From: Cristatella mucedo
Lineage: Eukaryota > Bryozoa > Phylactolaemata > Cristatellidae
Direction: 5' to 3'
Length of the DNA stretch: 64,000 bases
NCBI GenBank assembly: GCA_009760855.2
Contig: WPIO01000005.1
Coordinates: forward strand, 7,660,001-7,724,000
The notes beneath the pieces were generated by a model. That model was given only the letters and a program-made list of their open reading frames with translations, was not told the origin of the DNA and ran no database searches. Position 1 is the first letter of the stretch, and every line of letters begins with the position of its first letter. Position numbers and translations under genes: made by a program. Below are positions 1-9,767 of this stretch, piece by piece.

Positions 1-677
1 GTACCCCAAAGAAGAGAGGAAGAAAAAGTAAAACCACTTTTTCAATTGTAAGTGATGAAGGCCCGAGTACAGAACCAACCACACCTCAATTTACAATTGC
101 TACAACTTCAAAAAAGAAGAGAGGAAGAAAAAGTAAAACCACTTTACCAATTTTAGGTGATGTAGAACCCGATGCAAGTGTTATAGAACCTGTTAGAGAA
201 CCTAATACACCTCAATTTACAACTACTATAGAAGATACTTTACCTACAATTATTGAACACCCGTGGGTTACTAGACAAAAATTATTTGAAATTAGCATTA
301 GACCTAATACAGGAAGAATGTCATTTGCAATGAGAGAAGATATAAAGAAAATTACAGAGGATAATATTATTGAGAGTATTTCTAATATCAAAGAAGAATT
401 AGAGAATATAGAAAAAAGAAGTATAAAACAACAAAGTATTCTTGACCATATAAAATCACTAAGACCTAAATTAGGAGAAGGGTTAAAAGTTGTTCCAGTG
501 TTTGTTAAGAGTGATAAAGAAGTGTTTAGTAAAATTGATTTATGGTTAAGAGAGCTTGCTGCTGGAAATAAAGAAGTTGTAAATTCAATAAATGCTGCAG
601 TAGATTATTTAGCTAGATCTAGAAAAGCACCAAAGTCTTACGTTGCAAAAATAACTAATCTATTATTTAATATATAG
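1..677 (+). CDS. Basic repeat protein of the viral element, 5'-truncated by window edge
   Basis: The frame is open from base 3 to the TAG at 675-677, so the gene begins before the window; the ATG at 318 is probably internal. The N-terminal part holds two copies of a unit with the core KKRGRKSKTT followed by an acidic/Pro-Thr stretch ending in TPQFT. RGRKSK resembles an AT-hook or nuclear-localisation signal. The C-terminal 120 residues are charged and probably helical. No family is recognised. A DNA-condensing or core role is only a guess from the basic repeats and from its place ahead of the capsid-type genes. Unlike most larger genes here, the visible part has no frameshift. Confidence 0.6.
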   Translation, partial: TPKKRGRKSKTTFSIVSDEGPSTEPTTPQFTIATTSKKKRGRKSKTTLPILGDVEPDASVIEPVREPNTPQFTTTIEDTLPTIIEHPWVTRQKLFEISIRPNTGRMSFAMREDIKKITEDNIIESISNIKEELENIEKRSIKQQSILDHIKSLRPKLGEGLKVVPVFVKSDKEVFSKIDLWLRELAAGNKEVVNSINAAVDYLARSRKAPKSYVAKITNLLFNI

Positions 678-680
678 AAA
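671..680 (+). promoter_or_regulatory. TATATAGAAA start-site motif
   Basis: TATATAGAAA lies directly against the ATG at 681 and contains the TAG stop codon of the upstream gene. The same motif recurs at gene starts throughout the element on both strands, so it is likely a virus-type promoter or transcription start signal with a very short leader. Confidence 0.6.
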
Positions 681-1542
681 ATGAGTGATCTTTTAGGTAT
701 TACAAAAGACATACTTAAGAATGTTGAAGTTATTAGAAAAAGTAGTCAAGCAAGTAAAGAAGGGTATGTGTTCAATGTTATTGGGAATTCTAATCCACTT
801 AGTCTACGTGTTAATACTCCTATTTTATTGAGAAACAAAAACCTAAAAGTTTGTTTTAAGAAGTTTGTTGGAATCAATTCCATAAAAAAATATTACTACT
901 TCTAATAATACTTTTGTTTATAGAAATGCAGGTGGTTCAGAACAAACTGTAACTATAGAACCAGGAATGTATACGGTTGATAGTGATGACTTAAACACTG
1001 GTATTGCTGATAGGATTAATAATTATATTACTCAAACAGGATCAACTACTGATAAGTTTGTAGTTGGTGTTGATACTGGTACTGCACACTCGTGGATTAC
1101 TATGCCTGTTGGATGGAGTTTTATTGCAAGTAAATCTTCTATTTCTAAAGTGCTTGGTTTTACTAAACCTGCTTACACAACAGATAGCAAGTTTTTAGAG
1201 ACATATCCAAATATTACACCCACTGTTTGTACCCCAAACAAAAATTTTTATTCAGAAGAACAAGTAAGTATTGCCGATGTAAAGCTTGTCCTTGTTAATT
1301 GTAATTTAGTTGCACCAGGTACAAGTTTTATAAATGGAATTGAAACTCGAGCTTTAAGAAGTTTTGGTTTCGACATTTATCCATGGGATACAATGGTTTA
1401 CGAACCAAACACACTTGAATACCACAACATTTCCACTGAAAGTCTTAGTGATATAACTATTGGAATTACTGATCAGAACATGAAGTTGTTAGATTTTGGA
1501 GGTGAAAAAATTGCTGTTGTTATAGAAATTATTGAAATATAA
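681..1542 (+). pseudogene. Virion-type protein, frameshifted
   Basis: It starts at ATG 681, against a TATATAGAAA motif, and ends at the TAA at 1540-1542. A frameshift between about 884 and 905 moves the reading frame from 681-905 into the 967-1542 frame. The C-terminus (ITDQNMKLLDFGGE followed by a hydrophobic strand) resembles the TLTDQNGNKL ending of the next two genes, so all three may share a beta-rich C-terminal fold. The position just ahead of the capsid gene suggests a penton-like, minor capsid or spike role; this is inference, with no catalytic motif and no firm family match. Confidence 0.55.
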
Positions 1543-1549
1543 TATAAGG

Positions 1550-2468
1550 ATGACAATAATATTAACTGGCACTTCTTCTTCAGATAACAAAACATTATAT
1601 CCTATAATTAATTTAGGAGAAAAATCTGGATATAAAGAAATTGGTTTAAGAAGAATAGAATTTACATATGTAAATAGGGCTATTTCAAATTTTTTTAGGG
1701 TTGTAAATGATAGACTTTGGTTTAAGTATTCTATTTGAGATGTTGGTAATGTTCCAAACATTGAAATTGATTTTGGAAAGGAAAAAGACGGTACTCCTAA
1801 AACTTCAGGAACATATGACAGTAATAATATTGTTCTTTCTTTAAACACAGCTTTAGGACTTAAGAAAAAAGATGCTGCTTCTACGACATCAACTCTGTAC
1901 AACGGAAGATCTGGAAATGGAATAAGATTTAGCGTTGATACAGATGATAAAATAGTTATGCAAGTAGCTGGTGATAGTGTTGTTTTTCTTGGAGCTAATT
2001 CTTTTATTGAAAAAAAACCTGAATTTGTTAGTATTGGAGATACACTAGGCTTTAATTCAAACGAACAAGGAACATTTGATAAGGATATGGTTGGTGGAAC
2101 TCCTTACGAAGCAGTCGAAAAAGCTATGTATTTTGCCGGAACTTATAAAGCATGGAATAAAATGATACAGCCTGATAACAGTGGTGTAAAATGTAAAAGC
2201 GTTGATTGTGATTTGGTTGATCAAAAACTTAATTATATAGAGAAAAAAAGGGTTTTTAGACCAATCAAAATCCTTATACGTTATTGACACTGATGATATT
2301 GCTCCAGGACAAAAAGTTGGTTTACATATTCCAAATGTAATGTACTTACCTACAAAGAGTGATATATCACAATTGAGTACTCTTGAAGTTACATTAACAG
2401 ATCAAAATGGAAATAAGCTTAATACAATTACAGACATTGTATTTACAATAGTTATTAGAAAAAAGTAA
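1550..2468 (+). pseudogene. Virion-type protein, tandem copy 1
   Basis: It starts at ATG 1550 right after TATAAGG, eight bases past the stop of the previous gene, and ends at TAA 2466-2468. One in-frame TGA lies at 1736-1738 and one frameshift near 2250. Motifs shared with the following gene include GYKEIGLRRIEFTY near the N-terminus, YFAGTYKAWNKM in the middle, and HIPNVMYLPT with TLTDQNGNKLN at the C-terminus. It looks like a beta-rich structural protein of about 305 residues. The function is unknown; a fibre, spike or minor capsid role is inferred from position and duplication. Confidence 0.6.
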
Positions 2469-2482
2469 AACAAGTATAGAAA

Positions 2483-3341
2483 ATGAAGATTAAATTGTTA
2501 GGAGCTTCCAACACAGATTATTAAACTATCTATCCTCCAATAATGCTTGGTCCTAAATCTGGGTATAAAAAAATTGGGTTAAGAAGAATAGAGTTTACAT
2601 ACACATATAAAAGCATTGTAAAAATTGTTGCTCTCAAAAATGATAAGCTTTGGTTTAAAACTAATCCTAGAACAGCTAATGGCTATTCTGTTTCTGTTCC
2701 CCGGTTATTACGATAGTGTTAGACTTGTAGCAGCATTAAATAAAGGATTAGACGGTGCTGCATCACTTTACAACCCTTCAAGAAGAGATAGTAATGGAAT
2801 TATTTTTAGTGTTAGTGAAGGTGATAAAATAGTTATGAAAGTAGTAGGTGAATACGTTGTTTTACTAGCAAGTGATATATCTGTGTTATTCATAACATTG
2901 GAGATACCCTTGGTTTTAATACAAAGGAGCAAGGAACATATGCACCTGATTATGATTATGGTGATGGAAGAGAAGAAGATAAAAAATATGAAAAATCACA
3001 TTACTTTGCTGGAACATACATAGCATGGAATAAAATGAAATCCTTTAACTTCAATGACATTGAATGGATAAGCGTTGATTGTGATATAGTTAATCCTGAG
3101 CTTAATTATCTAGAGAGAAAAAAAAGGATTTTTAGATCAATCTTTATCATTATATATCATTGATACAAAAGATATAGCACCAGGTGAGAAAGTTGATTTA
3201 CATATTCCAAACATAATGTATCTCCCGACAAGAGGTGATATAGAAGGAATAAGCAGTTTTATGATTACTTTAACAGATCAAAATGGAAACAAACTCAACG
3301 CTGTTAGAGATGTTATAGTCACGATAGAAATTTCAAAATAG
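2483..3341 (+). pseudogene. Virion-type protein, tandem copy 2
   Basis: A paralogue of the preceding gene in the same orientation. ATG 2483 follows TATAGAAA and the gene ends at TAG 3339-3341. It keeps the same order of motifs: GYKKIGLRRIEFTY, YFAGTYIAWNKM, HIPNIMYLPT and TLTDQNGNKLN. A TAA interrupts the frame about 14 codons in, near 2521, and at least two frameshifts follow, near 2700-2900 and 3120. The middle regions of the two copies differ much more than the ends, so the duplication is old or the copies specialised before decay. Confidence 0.6.
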
Positions 3342-3350
3342 TATAGAGAA

Positions 3351-3946
3351 ATGGGGAGCTATGTAAGGATTGGTCGTGGAAATATGAGAGGAAAGTATTA
3401 TGGGTCTGGAGTTTTAGATAAAGTAATAGATGGTGTTGGAAGGGTAACACCTGTTTAACTGGATTAACTGGTCTAAGCATGGACATTGCTAGCAAAGGAA
3501 TTGATATGCATCAAGCAAGGAAACTTACTGAACTACAAACAAAGAAAGAAAATATTGATCAAGACTACGCTGTTAAACAAAGAGAGATGGATGATAAACT
3601 TGAAGAAGAAAGAAGAAAGAAAGAACAAGAGTATGAACTTGAGAAACGAAAGAAAGAGGAAGATTATGTTAGAAAGATGCAAGAAATGGAACTTGAGATT
3701 AAGCGCGCAATGCTTGAAAAACTTAAACCAAAAGCTAAAAGAGAAAGAAAAAGGTAAAAATTGATGAGGAAGATGTAGACTATCCAGAAGCTCTTAAAGA
3801 GAAAGATCCAAAAAAGTATAAAGAAATTGATAAAGTAGTAAAAGATGGAACCATCGTTCCTTATAATCCTCGGAGAAGTGATGGATATGGAGGAAGTATA
3901 AGGAAAAAAAGATTGGAGCTGGTTTATATATTCAAAGTAATAAATA
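3351..3946 (+). pseudogene. Coiled-coil protein with glycine-rich head, frameshifted
   Basis: ATG 3351 follows TATAGAGAA. A short Gly/Arg-rich head (GRGNMRGKYYGSG) is followed by a frameshift near 3455. A long charged coiled coil rich in Glu, Lys and Arg then runs to about 3755, where a second frameshift at an AAG-rich run leads into an acidic then basic tail. The Gly-rich head with a long helix resembles small membrane-active or cement-type minor capsid proteins in layout only; no family is recognised. It sits immediately ahead of the major capsid candidate. Confidence 0.5.
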
Positions 3947-3973
3947 ATTTTTAATTTTTTATATAGAGAAAGA

Positions 3974-5492
3974 ATGGCGAGCGCAGATATTAGCAATATA
4001 GTTGAACTTGGATACCCTGATTTTCCTGATTATAAACTTAAAGACCACCAATTCAGAGAGTTTTATCAAACTAATGGAAGTGAGAATGATAGAATTGACG
4101 GTAACTTGGTTACATTCACAGTACCACGTGAACAACAAACATGTTATGTTTTATTTGATGGTTATCTTTTAGTTGAAGGAAGGGTTGGTGGTGCACCAGC
4201 AAATCCAACTGATGCACCTATAGTACTTAAAAGATCACTTGCTTTAGGACTAGTTAATAATGCTGGAGCATGGTTATTTAGTAGTATGAGGGTTAGACTT
4301 GGCACTGAAGAAATTAAAAGTCTTCCATTGAAAGAGGCGGTTGGAAGTGTTTCAACACTTATGGGTCTTCTATGTTGTCCAAATGATTATAATAGAACTG
4401 AAGGACCTTCTACTTGATGGAAAAAAGATGAAGCAAATGAATTGGGTGATTTGTTTTCAAACCTTGGATCATATACTAGCCCTGAAGCTTCTAAAGCATC
4501 AAGCTCAAACAATGGTTTCATCTATAGAAGAGGTCAAATAAACAATGTTGTTGAAGCAGACGCAGACGTCGGATCATTTACTATTGGAATACCTCTTGCA
4601 AGACTTTCTGGTTTTTTGTGCTGATATGAATAAAATTCTTTATAATATTCCTTTTACTCTTGAACTAACAAGAATTGGAGATGATAAAAACTGTATCTTG
4701 ACTGGAGATCCAGCAGCAGCTGGTACAACAACAAATACTCTTACAACTAAAGCACCTAATGCTTCTTTTACAGGTGCTGCAAACGATGGTGCTTATACTA
4801 CTTTCAGAGTTCCTATGTCAAAAATGAGACTAGTTGTTCCATGTGTAATGCCGAAAGACAGTATACAAAGATCACTTGCTGAAATTTCAAGTGAAAGGTC
4901 AAAGAAAATAAGGCTAAACTATAGAGATAGGCGATATGAGAATACAACTTTAACAACTCTCAAGCAAGCAACTAGATTCACTAAAACTTTATCAGTTCAA
5001 AATACAATTGATAAAGTTAGGTGGTTGATCGTAGCAGCTCAAATTATAATAAGTTTGGTAGCTACACAGGTAATCCATGTACTTATAACCATTGTGATAT
5101 TAAGAGTTTTTACGTTTACGCCCATGGATCTAAGAAATATCCCCTTATTCCAAGAGAGTGTGAGTTTAAAAAAGGATGGCGTTTTCAATCTTACATGGAT
5201 TTCACAACTTTTAGAAAGCAGTATCTCGGTATTAATGAAATTGTTGAACCTGTTGGTATTGGTTATAATGAGTGGCTATCACTTTATCCAATTCATGTAA
5301 ATTGATCTCCAATACAACGATGAACCTCTTAGAGTAACAACAAAACTTGATGTGACTATTGAGTTCAATAGCAATGCTATTCCAGCCCCTGGTGTTATCG
5401 TTCATTACTTATCTATTTGTGAGAATAGTGCTGAAATAACTTCCAACGGCTCAGGTGCTAATTTCACTTGTACCAAGGGTAATATGGTTTAA
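3974..5492 (+). pseudogene. Major capsid protein candidate (double jelly-roll type)
   Basis: ATG 3974 follows ATATAGAGAAAGA; the last codon is the TAA at 5490-5492, giving about 505 residues, the usual size for a Polinton-type double jelly-roll capsid protein. Supporting features are a long beta-rich sequence, the segment DMNKILYNIPFTLELTR, which resembles a stretch I know from hexon-like proteins of animal Polinton-like elements, and the position beside a coiled-coil minor protein. Breaks: TGA at 4415-4417 and frameshifts near 4615, 5030 and 5298. The two middle fragments carry most of the recognisable sequence. Assignment is by family resemblance and context; a structure prediction would settle it. 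Confidence 0.6.
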
Positions 5493-5534
5493 GAAGGAAA
5501 AGATTTTTAATAAGCATTATAATAACTAAATATA

Positions 5535-6366
5535 ATGCAAAAAACAAATTGTATTCAGGGGGCTGATGAGTGGAAGAAGGCTATGAAGTTAAATATTGGA
5601 GAATCAGAAGTGTATTCACTTTTAGGTAATGATATGGTATTTGGCTCTCAAATTGATTGTGACATTGAATTAATTTCAAATAGAAAAATAAAAAAATATA
5701 TTGCTAACTCTCAACCTATGAGATTTCCTCAGATGATGTTTGGAAAAGTATTCGAGCCAATAGCAGCTAAATTTCTAGAAATGAAGTTGAATAGAAGTAT
5801 TGAGAATTCAAATGAGTGTTTTACTAGTGATGGGGTATATCGTAATTCTCCAGATGGAATTATTGATCAAGATACTTTAATAGAAATAAAATGTTTATGG
5901 AGTAGAACTATTAAAAATATTGTATTCCAAAGCAATATCTTGCACAGTGTCTACTTGATTTACATGTGTTAAAACTTAGCAGATGTTTTTATAGTGAATT
6001 TGAAATACTCGTTCCAGGTTTGAATTGCTATGATATACCTAAAGACTATGTTGCTGCAGGAACAGTTAGAATTTCAACAACTTATGAATGAGACATGCCA
6101 ATACGTGAACCTCTTTTTATGTTTTTACTTAAAGATGAGAAGTACTTTGAATTCAAATTTGATATAATTTCTGAATATGGTCGTTTTAACAATAAAAAAC
6201 TTTTGGTTATGATATCAAATACTATATGAAAAAAGTAGAAATACAAGTTGTTGAAGAAGAAGATCAGTTTAGATTTATAAGAATTATTCCAGTGGTTAAA
6301 GAAGTGTTAGAGAGATCTAAAATATTAATAAACAATTACATAGATGAACAAAAAGTGTCACAATGA
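5535..6366 (+). pseudogene. YqaJ-like viral recombinase nuclease, frameshifted
   Basis: ATG 5535 follows AAATATA. The N-terminus has QGADEWKKAMKLNIGESEV, as in lambda-exonuclease/YqaJ proteins, followed by GKVFEPIAAKF. The PD-(D/E)xK core is visible as SPDG near residue 110 and LIEIKC near residue 120. After a frameshift near 5925 the next frame gives IPKQYLAQ, the expected downstream helix with its glutamine. A TGA at 6089-6091 and another frameshift near 6210 follow; the last frame ends at TGA 6364-6366 and overlaps the next gene by 23 bases. Such nucleases resect DNA ends for single-strand annealing during viral replication. Confidence 0.75.
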
Positions 6367-7206
6367 AGACTATGTGTCGAAGAATAATGGATTCATTCTT
6401 TCTAATCTTGATGCGAATAGTAATAGAATTATTAATTTAGGAGACCCTGTAAATGACTATGACGCTGTTACAAAATCTTATGCTGACGCTAACTTTGCTG
6501 TTAATTCAGGAATAACACTTAATCTTGGTGGAAAGCGTATTACAAATCTAGGAGTAGGTATTAATCCTACAGATGGTGTAAATGTTAGTCAAGTAAATAA
6601 TTGTGTTAAGAAGACTGGAGATACAATGCTAGGAGATCTAGATATGAATGGTAAAGCCATAACATCTACTCATTGGAATTCTGGTAATACTAATCCAGTT
6701 GTCTTAAACGATGACTATTGTGTTACTTATGGTGGAATGAAAAGAGATGTATTACTAAAGAATTATCCTTCAACAACAAATATCAATATGGGTGGTAACT
6801 CAATAACAAACATTTCAGAGCCTGTAAATCCTTCTGACGTTGCTACAAAGAATTATGTAGATAAAACACTTAAAAAAAATTAACAGAAGTAACATCAATC
6901 TCAATGGACCCTAAAGCATTGAACTCAATATTAAATCTATCAACCCCTTACTCATGGACAAATAAAATGTCTCCTCTAATGATGATCTTGAACGTAATGG
7001 TTGTAGGAGCGTCTAATTGTATGTTCCTTAGATCTAATAGTGATACGACAGTAGTATCAGGTGATGTAAGAGCTATAAATACTTCTCCAACCGGTGTTAA
7101 CTTAAAGTATTATGTATATTTTACTAGATTACCTACAGAGTATTACTTCGTTGATAGTGCTGGAAAATTAAAGGTAAACCTCTTGGTTAGTTATGTACCC
7201 ACCTGA
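6344..7206 (+). pseudogene. Fibre-like protein with tail-fibre repeats, frameshifted
   Basis: ATG 6344 lies in ACATAGATG and overlaps the end of the nuclease gene. The N-terminal 180 residues contain three to four repeats of the type NRIINLGDPVN...DAVTKSYAD, the last being NSITNISEPVN...DVATKNYVD. This pattern is typical of trimeric phage-type tail fibres and is also found in some eukaryotic virus fibres. A run of eight A bases at 6872-6879 breaks the frame; the next frame continues to TGA 7204-7206 without other stops and adds a beta-rich C-terminal domain. The likely role is host attachment, inferred from the repeats. Confidence 0.65.
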
Positions 7207-7241
7207 AAAGTATAAATGAACTATTAAAACTATTAACTCTT

Positions 7242-7628
7242 TTAACTTTGTTGCTTTATGTTTACCTTTAACCACCGGAAATAATTTAGAAATAGAACAG
7301 ACGGCTTCATGATATAAACAATGATGTAAAGAAGGAGAACAACATTGTTTTTTAAGTGTTTATTAACCAATGAATATAGTTTAGTTGGTTTTTCTTTTTT
7401 ATAGTAATTAGAATTTATGTTACAGTATGAACAGACTATACAGTGGTTGTTACGAAAAAGGTTAGAATCAAATTCAGTTTCATTCATATCTTTATCACAG
7501 ATACAACAACGTATTTCATATTCATATTTTGGTCTTTTTCTTTTTAATGGTTTGCAAAAAGGATGACCTCCTTCAAGGCATTCAACTTCATCAAATGTGC
7601 TTAAGCATGTTTCACAAAATATTTCCAT
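7242..7628 (-). pseudogene. Cys-rich zinc-binding protein, probably frameshifted
   Basis: The start is ATG at 7626-7628, nine bases from the divergent integrase start. It has cysteine pairs FCETC near residue 5, CCICDKD near residue 41 and HCIVCSYC near residue 62. After about residue 90 the reading frame becomes hydrophobic, while the neighbouring frame past an AAAAAAC run encodes more Cys and His (HHCLYHEAVC), so a frameshift near 7345 is likely and the true C-terminus probably reaches toward 7200. The Cys/His spacing suggests two zinc sites of RING or ribbon type. Function unknown; small zinc proteins are common accessory genes in these elements. Confidence 0.55.
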
Positions 7629-7637
7629 TCTCTATAG
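7629..7637. promoter_or_regulatory. Shared 9-bp divergent start motif
   Basis: Only TCTCTATAG separates the divergent start codons at 7626-7628 (minus) and 7638-7640 (plus). Its CTATAG core is a palindrome, so each gene reads CTATAG just ahead of its own start. This is the shortest example of the element's start motif and suggests one signal read in both directions. Confidence 0.55.
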
Positions 7638-8399
7638 ATGTCGTTTTTAACTCTAAATGAAATAAAATAAGAAGGTAAATTCAATCCTAACTTAGATATA
7701 AGTCAAGTATTCAAGCCAAGGCCAACAAAGATTCCACAAGATTTCTTTAATATTGTTGAGCCTAATGAAAATCACTAAGCAGACATTGTGCATATATGCC
7801 TAATGATTCTGGATATAAATATGCTTTGAGTGTTATTGATGTTGCTAGTAGATATAAAGAATCAAGACCTCTTAAAACAAAGTCTTCTAAAGAAGTAACA
7901 AAAGCAATAATAGATATCTACAGTAAAGGTCCTTTGAAGTGGCCAAAGAAAATGACTGTTGATCCAGGATCAGAGTTTAAAGGTGAGTCTGCTAAAGAAA
8001 TGAAAAAACATGAAACACAAATTATTGAAGGTACTACTAAAAAGAGTGTTGCATTAGTTGAAAGAATGAATAGAACAGTTGCTGAGAGAGCATTTATTGC
8101 TCAGTATGAAAAAGAATTAGAAAGTATTAATAAAGAAGATTATAGTAGAAACGGAGAGTGGATTATTAATTTACCAAAGATTATTGATTATCTAAATAAT
8201 AGTGTTACAAGAATTATTGGTAAAGAACCTTCGAAGGCGATAAAAAAAAGAAAAGGTAAAACTAATGAAACCAAAATATTATGGGAAAAAGTTATTAGAA
8301 CCTGGGACAAGTGTTAGGTATTTATGAAAACCAGGTGAAGGAGAAGATGAAAAAAGAAGAAGAGCTACAGACCCAATATGGAGTTTAACAAAACATAAT

Positions 8400-8470
8400 A
8401 ATAATAATAATAATAATTCACTTGATAAAGCGCCCTCAGAGAACTCAATCTCTCTCTAGGCGCTTTACAT
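8400..8470 (-). repeat. LINE family A 3' hairpin and (ATT)n tail
   Basis: On the minus strand the element ends in AAAGCGCC, a loop with an inner AGAGAG/CTCT pairing, then GGGCGCTTT, followed by TATCAAGTG and ATT repeats. The two outer arms pair over eight to nine bases. The same ending recurs in all family A copies and, degenerate, in the SINEs of this window. It is the likely recognition site for the LINE reverse transcriptase. Confidence 0.7.
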
Positions 8471-9684
8471 TTGCTGTAAAGTGAAATGCAATTGAAGGGT
8501 AAGTAAAATCATGCTTGAAAAACAAACGAAATGAATAATATGGTTAGGGGTGACATGCACAGGGTCAGCATGCAAATGTGGTTAGTGGCAGCATGCACAG
8601 TGTCAGCACGCATAAGCACATCAAGGACGAATCACAGGGACCCACTAAATGCTGTCCTAAATAGGTGTGTTTTTAGGTTCCTTTTAAATGTGGGCAGGTC
8701 AGGGGATGTTCTGACGCAGGTCAGGAGGGAGTTCCAGGCTTTGGGAGCATATGAACTAAATGCACGGTCTCCAAAGGATTTAAGGTTTATATGAGGTATT
8801 TGTAGACTGTTGGATTTCGAGAAGCGGGTGGTACGATGCTTGGCCTGATGGGGTAGTATATCTGAGAGGTAGGCTGGAGCCATAGAATGAAGGGACCTAA
8901 AAGTGAGCGACAAAACCTTGAAGTCAATCCGTTGCTTGACTGGTAGCCAGTGCAGGTCGGTGAGAAGTGGAGTAATGTGGCAACTGCGACGCTCACGACA
9001 GACAAGACTAGCTGCAGAGTTTTGCACAAGCTGCAATCGCCTGATCGCACATGCTGGTAGGCCAGTAAACAGTGAGTTGCAGAAGACGAGACCGGATGTC
9101 ACGAATGCATGAACTAACTTGGACGTGGTATCTTTATCTAAACAAGCCCGAATTTTAGCAATGTTATGAAGCTGAAAATAGGCGGATTTGACTGTGGAGC
9201 TGATATGGTCGTCTAACGAGAGGTCGCTTTGGAATATGACACCTAGATTCCGAGCTGATTCGACAGGAGATATGCTGGCAGAGCCAATTTTGAGAGTCAG
9301 CCTTTCCAATCTCTGGATCACACTGGGTTTGCCCATAACTAGTAAGTTAGTTTTATCATCGTTAAGTTTTAGAAAATTTGCTGCCATCCATGTGCGGATG
9401 TCATTAATGCATGCAGCTAGTGAGTTGAGAGAATTTGAGGTGCTCGAAGGCTGGAAGGGATCAAAGCAAAGGTACAACTGAGTGTCATCCGCATAGAAGT
9501 GAAAGCCTAGATTGTGCTTGGCAATCACATCAGCAAGAGGCAGAGTATAAACCGTGAAAAGAACCGGACCTAGCACTGAGCCCTGAGGTACTCCATATTT
9601 CAGAGGTACTTCAGATGATCTTTGTCCATTCACGTCAATACTCTGGAGTCTCCCACTGAGATAGGACCTGAATAATACTATTAG
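8400..9684 (-). mobile_element. CR1/L2-like LINE, family A copy 1 (5'-truncated)
   Basis: A 1.3-kb minus-strand insertion inside the integrase. It begins within the reverse transcriptase and ends with a 3' UTR, a hairpin and an AAT/ATT microsatellite at the low-coordinate side. Six-base direct repeats CATAAT at 8394-8399 and 9685-9690 fit a target-site duplication. It is the best preserved family A copy; related copies are at 20037, 36872, 37916, 42424, 45678, 58413 and 62470. The open frame shows it is younger than the viral element it interrupts. Confidence 0.88.
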
Positions 9685-9687
9685 CAT
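8632..9687 (-). CDS. LINE reverse transcriptase, C-terminal part, intact frame
   Basis: An open frame of 351 residues with RSYLSGRLQ, the GVPQGSVLGP motif near residue 33, the catalytic YADDTQLYL near residue 65, the conserved FLKLNDDKT thumb-region motif and LNLGVIF-type sequence (ARNLGVIFQ). This order is typical of the CR1/L2/jockey group. Finger domains and the upstream apurinic endonuclease are missing because the copy is 5'-truncated, so it cannot move on its own. It has no promoter of its own in view. Confidence 0.85.
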   Translation of the reverse strand: MLIVLFRSYLSGRLQSIDVNGQRSSEVPLKYGVPQGSVLGPVLFTVYTLPLADVIAKHNLGFHFYADDTQLYLCFDPFQPSSTSNSLNSLAACINDIRTWMAANFLKLNDDKTNLLVMGKPSVIQRLERLTLKIGSASISPVESARNLGVIFQSDLSLDDHISSTVKSAYFQLHNIAKIRACLDKDTTSKLVHAFVTSGLVFCNSLFTGLPACAIRRLQLVQNSAASLVCRERRSCHITPLLTDLHWLPVKQRIDFKVLSLTFRSLHSMAPAYLSDILPHQAKHRTTRFSKSNSLQIPHINLKSFGDRAFSSYAPKAWNSLLTCVRTSPDLPTFKRNLKTHLFRTAFSGSL

Positions 9688-9767
9688 AATGGTATTAAGA
9701 GAACAACCAACTAGATATTTCTTAAATGATGTTGAGAGAAGTTTTGTTAGAGAGGAGTTACAAGTTA

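Noticed and set aside
8531-9481. Plus-strand frames inside the LINE
   Set aside because: Antisense of the reverse transcriptase; the same shadows recur in every family A copy.
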